Shown one piece after another: positions 1 to 11,300 of a stretch of 64,000 nt of DNA; within the stretch, counting starts at the first letter, position 1, and the number at the start of each line of letters is the position of its first letter. The position numbers and the translations under genes were made by a program. Below the pieces are notes generated by a model. That model saw nothing but the letters and a program-made list of their open reading frames with translations, was not told where the DNA came from and searched no databases. Origin of the DNA: Mycobacterium sp. (GTDB taxonomy: Bacteria; Actinomycetota; Actinomycetes; Mycobacteriales; Mycobacteriaceae); contig NZ_JASBVP010000012.1 of assembly GCF_029961025.1 (NCBI RefSeq), positions 62,001 to 126,000 of the forward strand, in the 5' to 3' direction.

Positions 1-51
1 CGATGGCGTCGTAATCCCGTGCCGGGCGGCCGGCCATTCGACAGCCGGTCG

Positions 52-315
52 TCAGCCGGTGTAGCCCTCGACCTGGCCCGGCGGACGCACCGTCGCCGCA
101 CCGGGGTCGCGACCGGTTTCGCGCAGCGCCCGACGTTGCCGCAGCAAATCCCAGCACTGGTCGAGTTCGATTTCCACCCGGCGCAGCCGCTCCTGCTCCT
201 CGGACCGGGTGATCTGGTGGTGCTGGAGCTGCTCTCGCAGCGCTTTCTCCTCGGCGACCAGGTCACGGATGCGCGTCAGCGTGTCACCGTCGGTCGGATT
301 CGGTTCGTCACCCAC
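52..315 (-). CDS. DUF2630 family small protein
   Basis: An 87-residue acidic, largely helical protein. The central part is rich in Glu, Arg, Leu and Gln (residues about 15-65) and looks like a short coiled coil. The stretch LDQCWDLLRQRRALRE followed by a C-terminal VRPPGQVEGY motif is what I recognise as the signature of DUF2630, a small actinobacterial family of unknown function and about 80 residues. It starts at a GTG and is divergent from the MmpL gene, with about 165 bases between them. A weak GAAG lies just upstream of the GTG, so the start is not firmly fixed. Family membership is from memory; no function is proposed. Confidence 0.75.
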   Translation of the reverse strand: MGDEPNPTDGDTLTRIRDLVAEEKALREQLQHHQITRSEEQERLRRVEIELDQCWDLLRQRRALRETGRDPGAATVRPPGQVEGYTG

Positions 316-480
316 CGCTTCAGTGTGCCCGATGAACTCCGCCGGTGCGGCCCCACCGGCAGCCGTGCGATCGTCGGCGTGAACGATTGACCGAGCGGTG
401 GGCCGCCGAGCCGCTCCGGCGGGTGGGCAAAGCTAACACCAGCCCGCGCGTCGACACCGCGGTAGACCGAAGGGATTGCC

Positions 481-2697
481 GTGCTGGAAGGAATCGCTCG
501 ACTGGCTATCCGGGCGCCGCTCCTGGTCGTGGTCGCCGGGCTGCTGGTGATGGTCGGTGCCGCGATGTTCGGTTTCCCGGTCATCGGCAGCCTCTCCGCA
601 GGAGGCTTCCAGGATCCGACGTCTGAGTCTGCGCGCGCCGCCGACCTGTTGTCCGCCAAGTTCGGCCGCGGCGACGTGCAGTTGGTTCTGGTGGTGTCCT
701 CTCCGGACGGTGTGCAAGGTCCCGCCGCCCGCGCGGTCGGCACCGGTATCGTCGGGCAACTGAAGCGCTCCCCTTTCGTCGGTGAGGTGATCTCGGCCTG
801 GACCGTCCCCCCGTCGGCTGCCGCCGGACTGGTGAGCAAAAACGGCACGTCGGGTCTCATCATCGCGGGCATCAGGGGCGGGGGAAGCGGGGGCCAGAAG
901 CATGCGCAGGCTTTGGCCGAACGCCTGGTCGGTGACTATGGCGGGGTAAGCGTCAAGGCGGGCGGCGCGATGGCCTACGTGGAAGTCAACCGTCAATCCG
1001 AGCATGACCTGCTGCTGTTCGAGGCCTTCGCCATTCCAGTGAGTTTTCTGGCGTTGGTCTGGGTGTTCGGCGGCCTGCTGGCCGCCGCGCTGCCGATCGT
1101 GGTGGGCATCATAGCGGTCGTCGGCGCGGTGGCCTTGCTGCGGGTGATCACCTTCGCGGCACAGGTGTCAACGTTCGCGCTGAATCTGACCGTTGCCATG
1201 GGGCTGGCGCTGGCCGTCGACTACACCCTGTTGATCGTCAGCAGATTTCGCGATGAGCGGGCCGAGGGCGCCGCATCACCCGACGCGCTGATCACCGCGA
1301 TGGCTACCGCCGGGCGCACCGTGCTGTTCTCGGGGATGACGGTGGGCTTCTCCATCATGGCGCTGCTGCTCTTTCCGATGTACTTCCTCAAATCGTTTGC
1401 CTTCGCCGGGGTCGCCGCGGTGACCGTCACCGTCGCCGCCGCGCTACTGGTGACGCCGGCGTTGATCGTGCTGCTGGGTGACCGGATCGACGCTTTGGAC
1501 ATGCGCCGGGCGGCCCGGCGGTTGCTGGGCCGGGCTGAACCGGCCCCGCGGCCGGTGAACCGGAGTTTCTGGTATCGCTGGACGAAGTTCGCCATGCGGC
1601 ACGCGGTGCTTCTCGGACTGCCGGTGCTTGCTCTGCTGACGGTGCTTGGCGCCCCGTTCCTTGGCGTGAAGCTGGGCTATCCCGACGACCGGGTGCTTCC
1701 GGCCTCCGCGTCGGCCCGCCGGGTGGGCGATGAGCTGCGCCGTGATTTTGCCGCCGACCTGGACGCTGCGGTTATCGCGGTCATCCCCGACGCTGCCGGT
1801 ATCACCCCCGGCCAACTGGACGGCTACGCGGCGGCGCTGTCACGGGTGCCCGACGTGGCATCGGTGTCCGCGCCCGGCGGAACATACGTCGGCGGCGCCC
1901 GCATGGGACCGCCATCCGCGCCCACCGGAATGTCGGGGGGAAGCGCGTTTGTCACGATCAACAGCACGGCGCCGTTGTTCTCGGCGGCGTCCGATACCCA
2001 ACTCGAGCGACTGCACGCCATCCCCGGGCCCGCCGGGCGGCGGGTGAACTTGACGGGGACAGCGCAGATCAACCGCGACAGCGCCGCGGCGATCAGCAGC
2101 CGCTTGCCCACCGTGCTGACCGTGACCGCGGCCATCACGTTTGTGCTGCTGTTCCTGCTGACCGGCAGCGTGGTCATTCCGATCAAGGCGCTCGTTCTCA
2201 ATGTGCTGTCGCTGACCGCGACGTTCGGCGCGCTGGTATGGGTGTTCCAAGACGGGCACCTGGGTGGGCTGGGCACGACCAAAACCGGGACGTTGGTGGC
2301 CAATGTCCCGGTGTTGTTGTTCTGCATTGCCTTCGGGCTGTCGATGGACTACGAGGTTTTCCTGGTGTCCCGCATCCGGGAACACTGGCTGGCGATACCC
2401 GCAACCAGGAGGACATCCGCCGACAATGACGAATGCATCGCCTTGGGTTTGGCGCGTGTCGGCAGGGTGGTCACGGCGGCCGCGCTGCTGATGTCGATTT
2501 CATTCGCGGCGCTGAGCCTTTCGAGTGTGTCGATCATGCGGATGTTCGGTGTCGGTCTCACCCTTGCGGTGCTGATGGACGCCACGCTGGTGCGTATGCT
2601 GCTGGTGCCCGCGTTCATGCATGTGTTGGGCCGGGCCAACTGGTGGGCGCCCAAACCGCCGGCGGCGCTGCGGCGCACCGCAGGCACTCAGGTGTGA
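481..2697 (+). CDS. Short MmpL-family RND transporter
   Basis: A 738-residue inner-membrane protein of the MmpL branch of RND transporters, which export lipids or other hydrophobic substrates using the proton gradient. It has two similar halves. Each has an N-terminal membrane helix (about residues 12-35 and 375-395), a periplasmic loop, and a cluster of five hydrophobic helices. The Asp-Tyr pairs expected for proton relay are present in AVDYTLL (D247-Y248) and SMDYEVF (D623-Y624). It is clearly shorter than the usual 950-1000 residues of MmpL proteins because the periplasmic loops and C-terminal tail are short, as in YdfJ/MmpL11/MmpL13-type members. The GTG start follows a GAAGGG motif. No mmpS gene is adjacent. 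The substrate is unknown; the nearby PKS genes make a lipid substrate plausible but unproven. Confidence 0.88.
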   Translation: MLEGIARLAIRAPLLVVVAGLLVMVGAAMFGFPVIGSLSAGGFQDPTSESARAADLLSAKFGRGDVQLVLVVSSPDGVQGPAARAVGTGIVGQLKRSPFVGEVISAWTVPPSAAAGLVSKNGTSGLIIAGIRGGGSGGQKHAQALAERLVGDYGGVSVKAGGAMAYVEVNRQSEHDLLLFEAFAIPVSFLALVWVFGGLLAAALPIVVGIIAVVGAVALLRVITFAAQVSTFALNLTVAMGLALAVDYTLLIVSRFRDERAEGAASPDALITAMATAGRTVLFSGMTVGFSIMALLLFPMYFLKSFAFAGVAAVTVTVAAALLVTPALIVLLGDRIDALDMRRAARRLLGRAEPAPRPVNRSFWYRWTKFAMRHAVLLGLPVLALLTVLGAPFLGVKLGYPDDRVLPASASARRVGDELRRDFAADLDAAVIAVIPDAAGITPGQLDGYAAALSRVPDVASVSAPGGTYVGGARMGPPSAPTGMSGGSAFVTINSTAPLFSAASDTQLERLHAIPGPAGRRVNLTGTAQINRDSAAAISSRLPTVLTVTAAITFVLLFLLTGSVVIPIKALVLNVLSLTATFGALVWVFQDGHLGGLGTTKTGTLVANVPVLLFCIAFGLSMDYEVFLVSRIREHWLAIPATRRTSADNDECIALGLARVGRVVTAAALLMSISFAALSLSSVSIMRMFGVGLTLAVLMDATLVRMLLVPAFMHVLGRANWWAPKPPAALRRTAGTQV

Positions 2698-2847
2698 AAA
2701 CCAGGTGTGAAAACACTGACAAGCCTGTCCGCAGCCCGCTCAACGAGATTGGCTGTTCCGCCCGGCAGGTATCGTGAGTTGTCGCGCCGTCACATGTGGT
2801 TGGGGTTGCGCCCCGGGCCGGCGAGACTCGAAGACAGGGTGGACAGT

Positions 2848-5313
2848 ATGCGGGTCGTGGTCACCGGCACGCCGGGCGACGTAGCGTCCTGCGTCGTCAG
2901 TGAGTTGGCGCGGCGAGGCAACGAGGTGCGCCATGACCGGCACGGCACCGGAGCGCCCCCCGGCCGGCTTGGATGCGATGCGCTGGTCGTCGTGGCCGCG
3001 GCCGCCGGGGGGAACCGTGACCGCGTCGCCTCCGCCCGCGCGGAAGCTGCGCCGGCCCGGGCAGTGCTCGACGCGGCGGAACGCGTCGCGGCACCCCGGA
3101 TCGTGGTGATCTTGCCGTCCCCGGGGCACCCGCCGATCACCGAAGGTCGCCTGTGCGCGTGGGATCTCTTGCGGCGCATCGAGAAATCGGGCGTCAGTTT
3201 GCTGGTGGCTCGGACCGCACCCGCTTTGGGTCGCGATACCACCGGCGCGGTTCAGCGACGCTTCGGCGCCCCCATCGTTGTCGGGATGGCGGGGAGCCGA
3301 AACACCGTGCAGTTCATCCATCACGACGATCTCGCCCGCTTCGTTGCCGAGGCGGTGGAACACCCCCGGTGGACCGGCCACCTGGATGTCGCTAACGCGG
3401 ACGCTCTCGAACTGCGTGAGGTGGCCGACATCCTGGGAAAGCCCTATGTCGAACTGGATGCGGCGCGCTGGACCCGTGGTGCGCGCCGGTGGAAAACGTC
3501 GCTGTGGGCGCCCGCCGACCCACCGCTGGACACCACCAGGCTTGCTGAACTTGGCTTCGTTCCGGCCTGGACCAGTCGGGACTGTGTGGCCGACTTTCGG
3601 CTTGCCAACCGCGCGCATGTGTTCCTCGGCGCCAGAAAGGTGGCTCTGCCGTGGCGGTTTCCATGGACGAGAACACCGCCGCCGCGCCGTGACGGGTGCT
3701 CTCGGCACCCGGCCAACGATAGCGGCGGCGGCGGCGAGTTCGACACCACCGTGGATCCACGGTGGCCGGAGTTCACCTGTGCCAATATCGCCGAAGCGTT
3801 CCCCGGGCCAATGACCCCGCTGTCGCTGGAACTGGCGATGGAGGCGATGCGTGCCACCGGGGTCCTGGCCGCCCGAATCATGCAGCTGACAGGAGACATC
3901 CGTCGGGCAATGACCGAGGAGCATGTGGGGTGTTTCGGGCACAGCATCTACGTCAACCTCACGGTGTCACGCGTTGTCAGCGCGCTGCTTCCGGGTGCCG
4001 AGCCAACGGCCTGGCGGGACCTCCTTTTCGGGGCCGCATCCGGTGTCGACGCTGCTGCGCCCCGCAAGGCCAGGGCATGGGATCTCGCCCGCCGGCTACC
4101 GAAAATCGGTGTTCTACTTGGCGTCACCGGCCGGGAAACCCGCCGGATGGAGAGTGAGGCACGCGAGCGGCAACGCGACGGCGGGTACTACTCGTGCCGC
4201 ACCGATGACGAGCTGTATAGCCAATTACGGTGCATGCGTGACGCGGTCGCCAACTCATGGGCGGTGGCCGCGCTCGGGTCGGCGGGAGTTGTACCGATCA
4301 TGGCGCTCATCGGAAGGCAGGGCGGAACGCGTGTGGCTTCCCGGCTAAAAGCCGGTGCTGACAATTTGGCCAGCGCCGGGCTGATGCGCGGCGCATACCA
4401 GTTGGCCGGACATGCTCGCGCCGATCCGGCTATCGCCGCGATCCTGCGGGAAACCGATTCCGGCAAGGCGTTACATTGCTTGCGCCTTAACCACCCGGAG
4501 TATGCGGCTCGGGTGGACGCCGTTATCGCCGAGTATGGCCACCGCGGCCCCAACGAAACCGAGCTGTCAAGCCCGGTGTTCGCTGATACACCAGCCCGGC
4601 TGCTCGATGTTGTTGCAAAACTGATCGACTTGCCCGAACGACCCGCGACACCGGCACCGTCGATGGCTCCGAAGATGCGGCTTTTGACCCGATTGGGTGC
4701 CGAGTTCCAGCGGTCCCGCGAGCGGGCGCGCGATGCCGCCATGCGATACACGCACAACTACCGGCTGATCGTGCGTGAGCTCGGTGCACGGTTAGCGGCC
4801 CGGGGCATCATCGAACAGCCCGATGATGTCTTTTATCTGATTCGTGACGAACTCACACATCCGCCGGCCGATATCCGCTCCCGCATTGCCCGGCGTAAAG
4901 CCGAACGGACTCGGCTGGAGCGGCTGCGGCCTCCGGTGTATTTTGTGCAACGCTGGCAACCCCGCTGCGACACCACCGCGGAACTAAAACCCGGGCAGTC
5001 ATTGACGGGAATCCCGGTGTCGGCCGGCTTAGCCCGGGGACGCGTCAGGGTATTGACGGCGGATTCGATCGAGGACCTACAGCCGGGCGAGGTGCTGGTG
5101 GCCGAGGCTACCGACACCGGTTGGACACCGTATTTCAGCTATGCCGCGGCGGTGGTGGTCGACATCGGGGCGGAAATGTCGCACGCGGCGGTGGTGGCGC
5201 GCGAATTCAGCATCCCCTGTGTTGTGGGATCGATAACGGCCAGCCGGATGCTGCGCACCGGGCAGCTGATCGAGGTCGACGGCTCAACCGGACGGGTTAC
5301 CCGGATGAGGTAA
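2848..5313 (+). CDS. NAD-epimerase / PEP-utilising phosphohistidine-domain fusion (Rv2047c-like)
   Basis: An 821-residue multidomain protein. Residues 1 to about 270 form an SDR-type nucleotide-sugar epimerase or reductase fold, with an N-terminal VVVTGTPGDVA nucleotide-binding motif. The rest resembles the central and C-terminal parts of rifampin phosphotransferase and PEP synthase. It has a HRGPNETEL motif and, at the end, MSHAAVVARE, in which His779 is the expected phosphohistidine of the swivelling PEP-utiliser domain. No ATP-grasp domain is visible, so full PEP-synthase chemistry is not supported. The same architecture is known to me from M. tuberculosis Rv2047c, which lies next to pks12. 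The ATG at 2848 was chosen because it precedes the Rossmann strand and has AGGGTGG upstream; an in-frame GTG at 2707 would add 47 residues. It is convergent with the PKS genes, 26 bases away. Confidence 0.8.
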   Translation: MRVVVTGTPGDVASCVVSELARRGNEVRHDRHGTGAPPGRLGCDALVVVAAAAGGNRDRVASARAEAAPARAVLDAAERVAAPRIVVILPSPGHPPITEGRLCAWDLLRRIEKSGVSLLVARTAPALGRDTTGAVQRRFGAPIVVGMAGSRNTVQFIHHDDLARFVAEAVEHPRWTGHLDVANADALELREVADILGKPYVELDAARWTRGARRWKTSLWAPADPPLDTTRLAELGFVPAWTSRDCVADFRLANRAHVFLGARKVALPWRFPWTRTPPPRRDGCSRHPANDSGGGGEFDTTVDPRWPEFTCANIAEAFPGPMTPLSLELAMEAMRATGVLAARIMQLTGDIRRAMTEEHVGCFGHSIYVNLTVSRVVSALLPGAEPTAWRDLLFGAASGVDAAAPRKARAWDLARRLPKIGVLLGVTGRETRRMESEARERQRDGGYYSCRTDDELYSQLRCMRDAVANSWAVAALGSAGVVPIMALIGRQGGTRVASRLKAGADNLASAGLMRGAYQLAGHARADPAIAAILRETDSGKALHCLRLNHPEYAARVDAVIAEYGHRGPNETELSSPVFADTPARLLDVVAKLIDLPERPATPAPSMAPKMRLLTRLGAEFQRSRERARDAAMRYTHNYRLIVRELGARLAARGIIEQPDDVFYLIRDELTHPPADIRSRIARRKAERTRLERLRPPVYFVQRWQPRCDTTAELKPGQSLTGIPVSAGLARGRVRVLTADSIEDLQPGEVLVAEATDTGWTPYFSYAAAVVVDIGAEMSHAAVVAREFSIPCVVGSITASRMLRTGQLIEVDGSTGRVTRMR

Positions 5314-5339
5314 GACACCAATGGCCCGCAGGATCGCGG

Positions 5340-8300
5340 TTACTGGCCCAGTTCCTCGTCGAGGATAGCGAAAAGTTCAGTGTCGCTGGCTGATTCGATA
5401 TCCCGATCATCGGTTTGCGGAGAGCCGTGACCGTCGGGAGCGGTCAACGACGACGCCAGGTTTTCGAGCTGGGCGGCGAGCTGCGAGCGCTGTGCGGGGC
5501 TCCAGTCCGATGTAGCGGCAAGTGTCCGCAGATCGTTGATGATGGTGCCGATCTGCGTCAGGCGGGTTTCGCCGCCGCCGGCGGCGCTCCCGATTCTGCT
5601 CCGCAGATGCTCGGCGAGGGTGGCGGGTGTGGGGTAGTCGAAGATGAGGGTGGGGGAGAGGGGCAGCCCGGTGGCGGTTTTGAGCCGGTTGCGAAGTTCG
5701 ATGGCACTAAGCGAGTCGAATCCGAGGTCTTGGAAGGCCCGGGTGGTGTCGATCTCGCCGGGGTCGGGGCGGCCGAGCACCGCGGCGATGTGTGAGCGCA
5801 CCAGATCCAGCAGCAGCTGGTGTTGCTGGTCGGCGGGCAGGCCGTGCAGGCGCTGGGCCAGTGTGGATTGCGCCGCCGCGGCATCCTGGGCGAGGACCGC
5901 CCGGCGGGGCCGGCGGATTAAGTCGTGAAACAGCGGCGGCAGCAGGGCGCTTAGGGAGGGGTCGGCCAAGACGGTGGTGTCCAGGCGGGCGGCCACCACG
6001 GCGGGGTGATCTAAAGCCAGCGCGGTGTCGAACAAGTCCACGGCCTGCCCGCTGCTCATCGGGATCAGCCCGCTGCGGCGCATGCGGGCCAGATCGCGCT
6101 CGGCGAGGTGCTCGGTTAGCCCGCTGGGCTGCTCCCACAGCCCCCACGCCAGCGCGAGCCCGGCCAGCCCGCCCGCCCGCCGGTGGGTGGCCAGGGCGTC
6201 TAAAAACGTGTTGGCCGCCGCGTAGTTGGCCTGACCGGGGGAGCCGATGGTGCCGGCCATCGACGAGCACAACACAAACATCGCCAGATCCCGGTCTCGG
6301 GTCAGCTCATGCAGGTGCCAGGCCCCGTCCACCTTGGCGCGTAGCACCCTCTCCAGCCGCTCGGGGGTCAACGAGGTGACCGGTGCGTCATCGAGCACCC
6401 CGGCGGCATGGATCACCCCGGTCAGCTTCGGCAGCCCGGCCAGCACCCGCGCCAGCGCATCCCGATCGGCCACATCGCAGGCCACCACCTGCACCCGGGC
6501 ACCCGCCTCGGTCAGCCGGGCCACCACCTCGGCCGCGCCCGCGGCGCGCTCCCCCCCACGACTGGCCAACACCACATGACGCACCCCGTAGCGGCTGACC
6601 ACATGCCGCGCCAACACCGCACCCACCAACCCCGTCCCCCCCGTCACCAACACCGTGCCCGAGGCGAGCGGGGCGGGCATCGTCAACACGACCTTGCCGA
6701 TGTGGCGCGCTTGGCTGACAAACCGGAACGCCTCCGGGGCGCGCCGCACATCCCAGGTGCTCACCGGCGGCAGATGCAGGGTATGGGTGTCGAACAGTCG
6801 CATCAGTTCGGCCAGCATCTGTTCGATGCGTGGCGCGCCGGCCTGCGCCAGATCGAACGCCTGGTAACGCACGCCGGGGTGCCGCCCGGCGATCAGCTCT
6901 GCGTCACGGATATCGGTCTTGCCCATGTCGACAAAACGGCCGCCGCGCGGCAGCAGCCGCAGCGAGGCATCCACGAAATCACCGGCCAGCGAGTTCAATA
7001 CCACGTCCACGCCGTGTCCCCGGCTGGTGGCCAGGAATTTCTTCTCGAACTCCAGCGTGCGTGAATCGGCGATGTGGGCGTCGTCGAAACCCATGTTGCG
7101 TAACGTGTCCCACTTACCGACGCTGGCGGTGGCGAAAACCTCTGCGCCCCATAAGCGCGCCAGCTGGACCGCCGCCATACCCACCCCACCGGTGGCGGCG
7201 TGCACCAGTATCGACTCACCGGGACGGATCGCCGCCAAATCCCGCAACGCGTAATAGGCGGTCAAGAACGCCACGGGCACGCTGGCCGCTTCGGCAAACG
7301 ACCACCCCGGTGGAATCGGGACGATCGCACGCTGATCGACCACCGCCATCGAGGCGGCCGGGCTGAGCAACCCCATCACCCGATCACCGACCGCCATCCC
7401 ACTCACCCCCGGGCCCACCTCGACGACCACCCCAGCGCCCTCTGCGCCCAGTACCGCGGGGCCCGGATATATCCCCAACGCCACCAAGACATCGCGGAAG
7501 TTGAGCCCGACCGCCTGGACCGCCACCCGCAGCTGCCCTGCCTGCAGCGGGGCGTCGCCTTGTGGGTGGGCCGTTAGCGTCAACTCCTCGAACGTTCCCG
7601 CACCGCTGCTGGCTAGCCGCCATGGCGATTCCCCGGCGGGAAGGCGCAACACGGGTTCGGTCGTGGCCGCTGTGAGCCGAGCGGCGTAGGTGGTGCCGGC
7701 GCGGATCAGCAGCTGGGGTTCGCCGGTTGCGACCAGGACGTCCGCATCGATGGGGGTGTCGCTGTCGACGAGCACGATCCGGCCCGGATGCTCGGTTTGC
7801 GCCGAGCGCACCAGCCCCCAGACCGCGGCCCCGGCCAGGTCGGTGACGTCGTCACCGGCCAGTGCCACCGCCCCGTGGGTGAGCACCACCAGGGTGCCCG
7901 GTCGCTCACCGCTCAGCCAGGAGTGCAGCACCTCGAGGGCGCGGTGGGTGGCCGCATACACCGAAGGCAGCAGGCCTTGCCGGCCGGCGGGTTCGGGTTC
8001 CCAGAGCACCACCACGTTCTCCGCGCCGGTGTGTTCGCCGACCCCGGGACGGGCGCGCAGGGCCTCCCAGGAGGTGACCGGGGGACGGTCGATGTCCGGG
8101 TCGGGCAGCGTGATCGGTGACCAGGTGACTTCCAGAAGCCCCGGGCCGAGGTTGCCGGCGGCCGAGATCGCCGCCTGCAGGTGTTCGGCCGAGACCGGGC
8201 GGACCAGCAATGAGCGCACCGAAAGCACGGGTCGGCCGGTGGTGTCGGCCAGTTCGATCGAGACCGCATCTTCGTCGGTGGCGGCGGCGATGCGCACGCG

Positions 8301-11300
8301 CACCCGCGACGCGCCGGCGGCGTGCAGTGACACCCCCTGCCAGCAGAACGACAATGCGGTTTGCCGAGCGTCACCGATGCTCAATATGCCCGGGTGCAGC
8401 GCCGCGTCCAATAGCACAGGGTGAATTCCCATGCCGCCGGCCTGGACACCTTCGGGAATCGCGGCTTCGGCGAAGATTTCCAGACCGCGCCGCCACATCT
8501 GCTGCAGCCCCTGAAACGCCGGGCCGTAGTGGTAGCCCTGCTCGGCCAGGCGCTGGTAGGCATCGGACACGTCCACGGGTACCGCATCGGGCGGGGGCCA
8601 CACCATCATCTGGGCCGCCGGTTGGGTCACGCCGGTACCGAGCATTCCGTCGGCGTGCAGCATCCAGTGCGCGCCGGGTTGGCAGTCGCGCGAATATATC
8701 GCCACTGTCCGCTGGCCGGCTTGGCCGGCGGGGCCCACGATCACCTGAACCTGCACCCCGCCGTCCGCCGAGATGAGCAGCGGGGTCCGCAGCGTCAACT
8801 CCTGAACCACCGTGCAGCCCACTTCGTCGCCGGCACGAATCGCCATCTCCACGAAGGCGGCCCCTGGCAACAACGCCACCCCGGCCACCACGTGATCGGT
8901 CAGCCATGGCTGCGAGGACACCGAGAGTCGGCCGGTGAGCACCACCGCACCGGAGTCGGGCCGCGGAACCACCGCACCCAGCAGGGCATGGGCGGTTGAT
9001 TCCAGCCCCAAACCCGTCGCGTCGGTATCCGCATCCTCACCGGACAACCAAAATCGTTTCCGCTCAAAAGGATACGTCGGCAGTTCGACAAACCGTGCCT
9101 GCGGAAACAGGCTCCGCCAATCCACTGCCACGCCCGCGACAAAGGCCTGCGCCGCCGAGGTGACAAACCGTTGCATCCCCCCGTCGTTGCGTCCCAGCGA
9201 CGGCACCGTCACCGGATCGCCCGAGGAATTTCCGGAGTGTGCGGCAAAGGTCATTTCAATATCGGCGAGCAACACCGGATGGGGACTGGATTCGACAAAC
9301 ACCCCGTAGCCCTGCCGGGCGGCGCCACGCACCGCTGCCTCGAACTGCACTGGCTTGCGGAGACTCTGATACCAATAGCCGGCGTCTAAGCCGGCGGTGT
9401 CGATCGGACCGCCGGTCAAGGTGGAGAAAAACTCGATCGCCGAGGATCGCGGCTCAATTCCGGCCAGGGCCCTCATCAGGTCGTCACGAATAGCTTCCAC
9501 CTGCGCCGAGTGCGACGCATAGTCCACGTCGACGCGGCGTGCCCGCAGACCCCGATCGGAGCAGCGCCGGACGAGTTCATCGAGCGCGCTCACCGCACCA
9601 GAGACCACCAGCGTCGACGGTCCGTTGATCGCAGCGACGCCGATCTGACCGTCGAACGGCGACAACACCTCTCGGGCGCGCTCGGCGTCACACGCCAGAG
9701 AGACCATGCCGCCGTCACCGGCCAGGCCCGACAATAGCTTGCTGCGCATCGTGACAATCCGTGCGGCATCGCGCAACGACACCGCGCCCGCGACATAGGC
9801 GGCGGCAATTTCGCCCTGTGAGTGACCGATCACCGCATCCGGGTGCACACCGACGGATTTCCACAGTTCGGCCAGCGACACCATTACCGCGAACAGTGCC
9901 GGCTGCACCACGTCGACGCGATCCAAGCCGGGGGCACCCGGCCGGCCGCGGAGCACCTCGATCAGCGACCAGTCAACGAATTCCGAGAAAACCTCGGCGC
10001 ACGCATCGATTTGCTTGGCGAAAACCGGTAAAGTTTCCAGCAAGTCACATCCCATTCCAGCCCACTGGGAACCTTGTCCGGGAAACACCAGGACGGTCTT
10101 GCCTACCGGTTGGGCCCGACCCACTATCGCACCGGGATCCTGCCGGCCGGCCGATAGCTCCGCCAACCCTGCCAGCAGCTGCCGGCGATCAGCGTCAACC
10201 ACGACCGCCCGGTGCTCCAATGCCGACCGCGTCGCCAGCGACAGCCCCACATCGGCGATATCCAACCGCTCGTGAGCTTGCAGAAAAGCCAACAACTGGT
10301 CGGCCTGACGGGCCAGCGCCGTAGCCGTCCTGCCCGATAACACCCACGGGACCACCGCTGGCTTCACAGCGAAATCACTGCCATCACTGGAACTTTCAGG
10401 AACGGTCGGGGCCTGCTCTAAAATCACGTGAGCGTTGGTGCCGGAAATGCCGAACGAGGAGACCCCCGCCCGACGCACCCGCCCTTCACCTGACCACGGC
10501 TGCGCCCGGGTCAACAGCCGCACCGCGCCTGCCGACCAGTCCACGTGCGGGCTGGGTGTATCGACGTGCAACGTCTTAGGCATCAACCCGTGACGCATCG
10601 CCTGCACCATCTTGATCACGCCGGCCACCCCCGCGGCCGCCGAGGTGTGGCCTATGTTCGACTTGATCGAGCCCAACCACAGCGGCTCGGTGCGGTTGCG
10701 CCCGTAGGTCGCCAACAGCGCTTGGGCCTCAATCGGGTCGCCCAACGTAGTGCCGGTGCCGTGCCCCTCCACCACGTCCACGTCTGCGGCGCTGAGCCCG
10801 GCGTTTGTCAACGCCGCGCGAATCACTCGCTGCTGGGAGGGTCCGTTTGGGGCTGTCAGTCCATTGGAAGCCCCGTCCTGGTTGACCGCTGACCCGCGCA
10901 CCAGCGCCAACACCGGATGACCTAACCGTTGTGCGTCCGAAAGCCGTTCCACCACAACGATTCCGGCTCCCTCAGAGAATCCGGTGCCGTCGGCGGCCGC
11001 TGAAAACGCCTTGCAGCGCCCATCGGCCGCCAGCCCCCGGTGCCGGCTCAACTCGATGAACACCGCCGGGGTCGCCATCACCGTGACTCCGCCGGCGAGC
11101 GCCAGGTCGCATTCACCCGAGCGCAGTGATTGCACCGCCAGATGCAGCGCCACCAGCGACGACGAACACGCGGTATCCACCGAGACCGCCGGGCCCTCCA
11201 GCCCCAGCAGGTACGCGATCCGGCCAGAAGCCACGCTAGAGGTTGCGCCCGTCAGCCGCAAACCCTCCAGTTCTGTTGCGTTGCGGCCCAAAAACGCGTA

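Noticed and set aside
2740..3942. A 400-codon minus-strand frame within the epimerase/PEP fusion gene.
   Set aside because: Antisense, low-complexity and without a ribosome-binding site; the plus-strand protein has clear domains.
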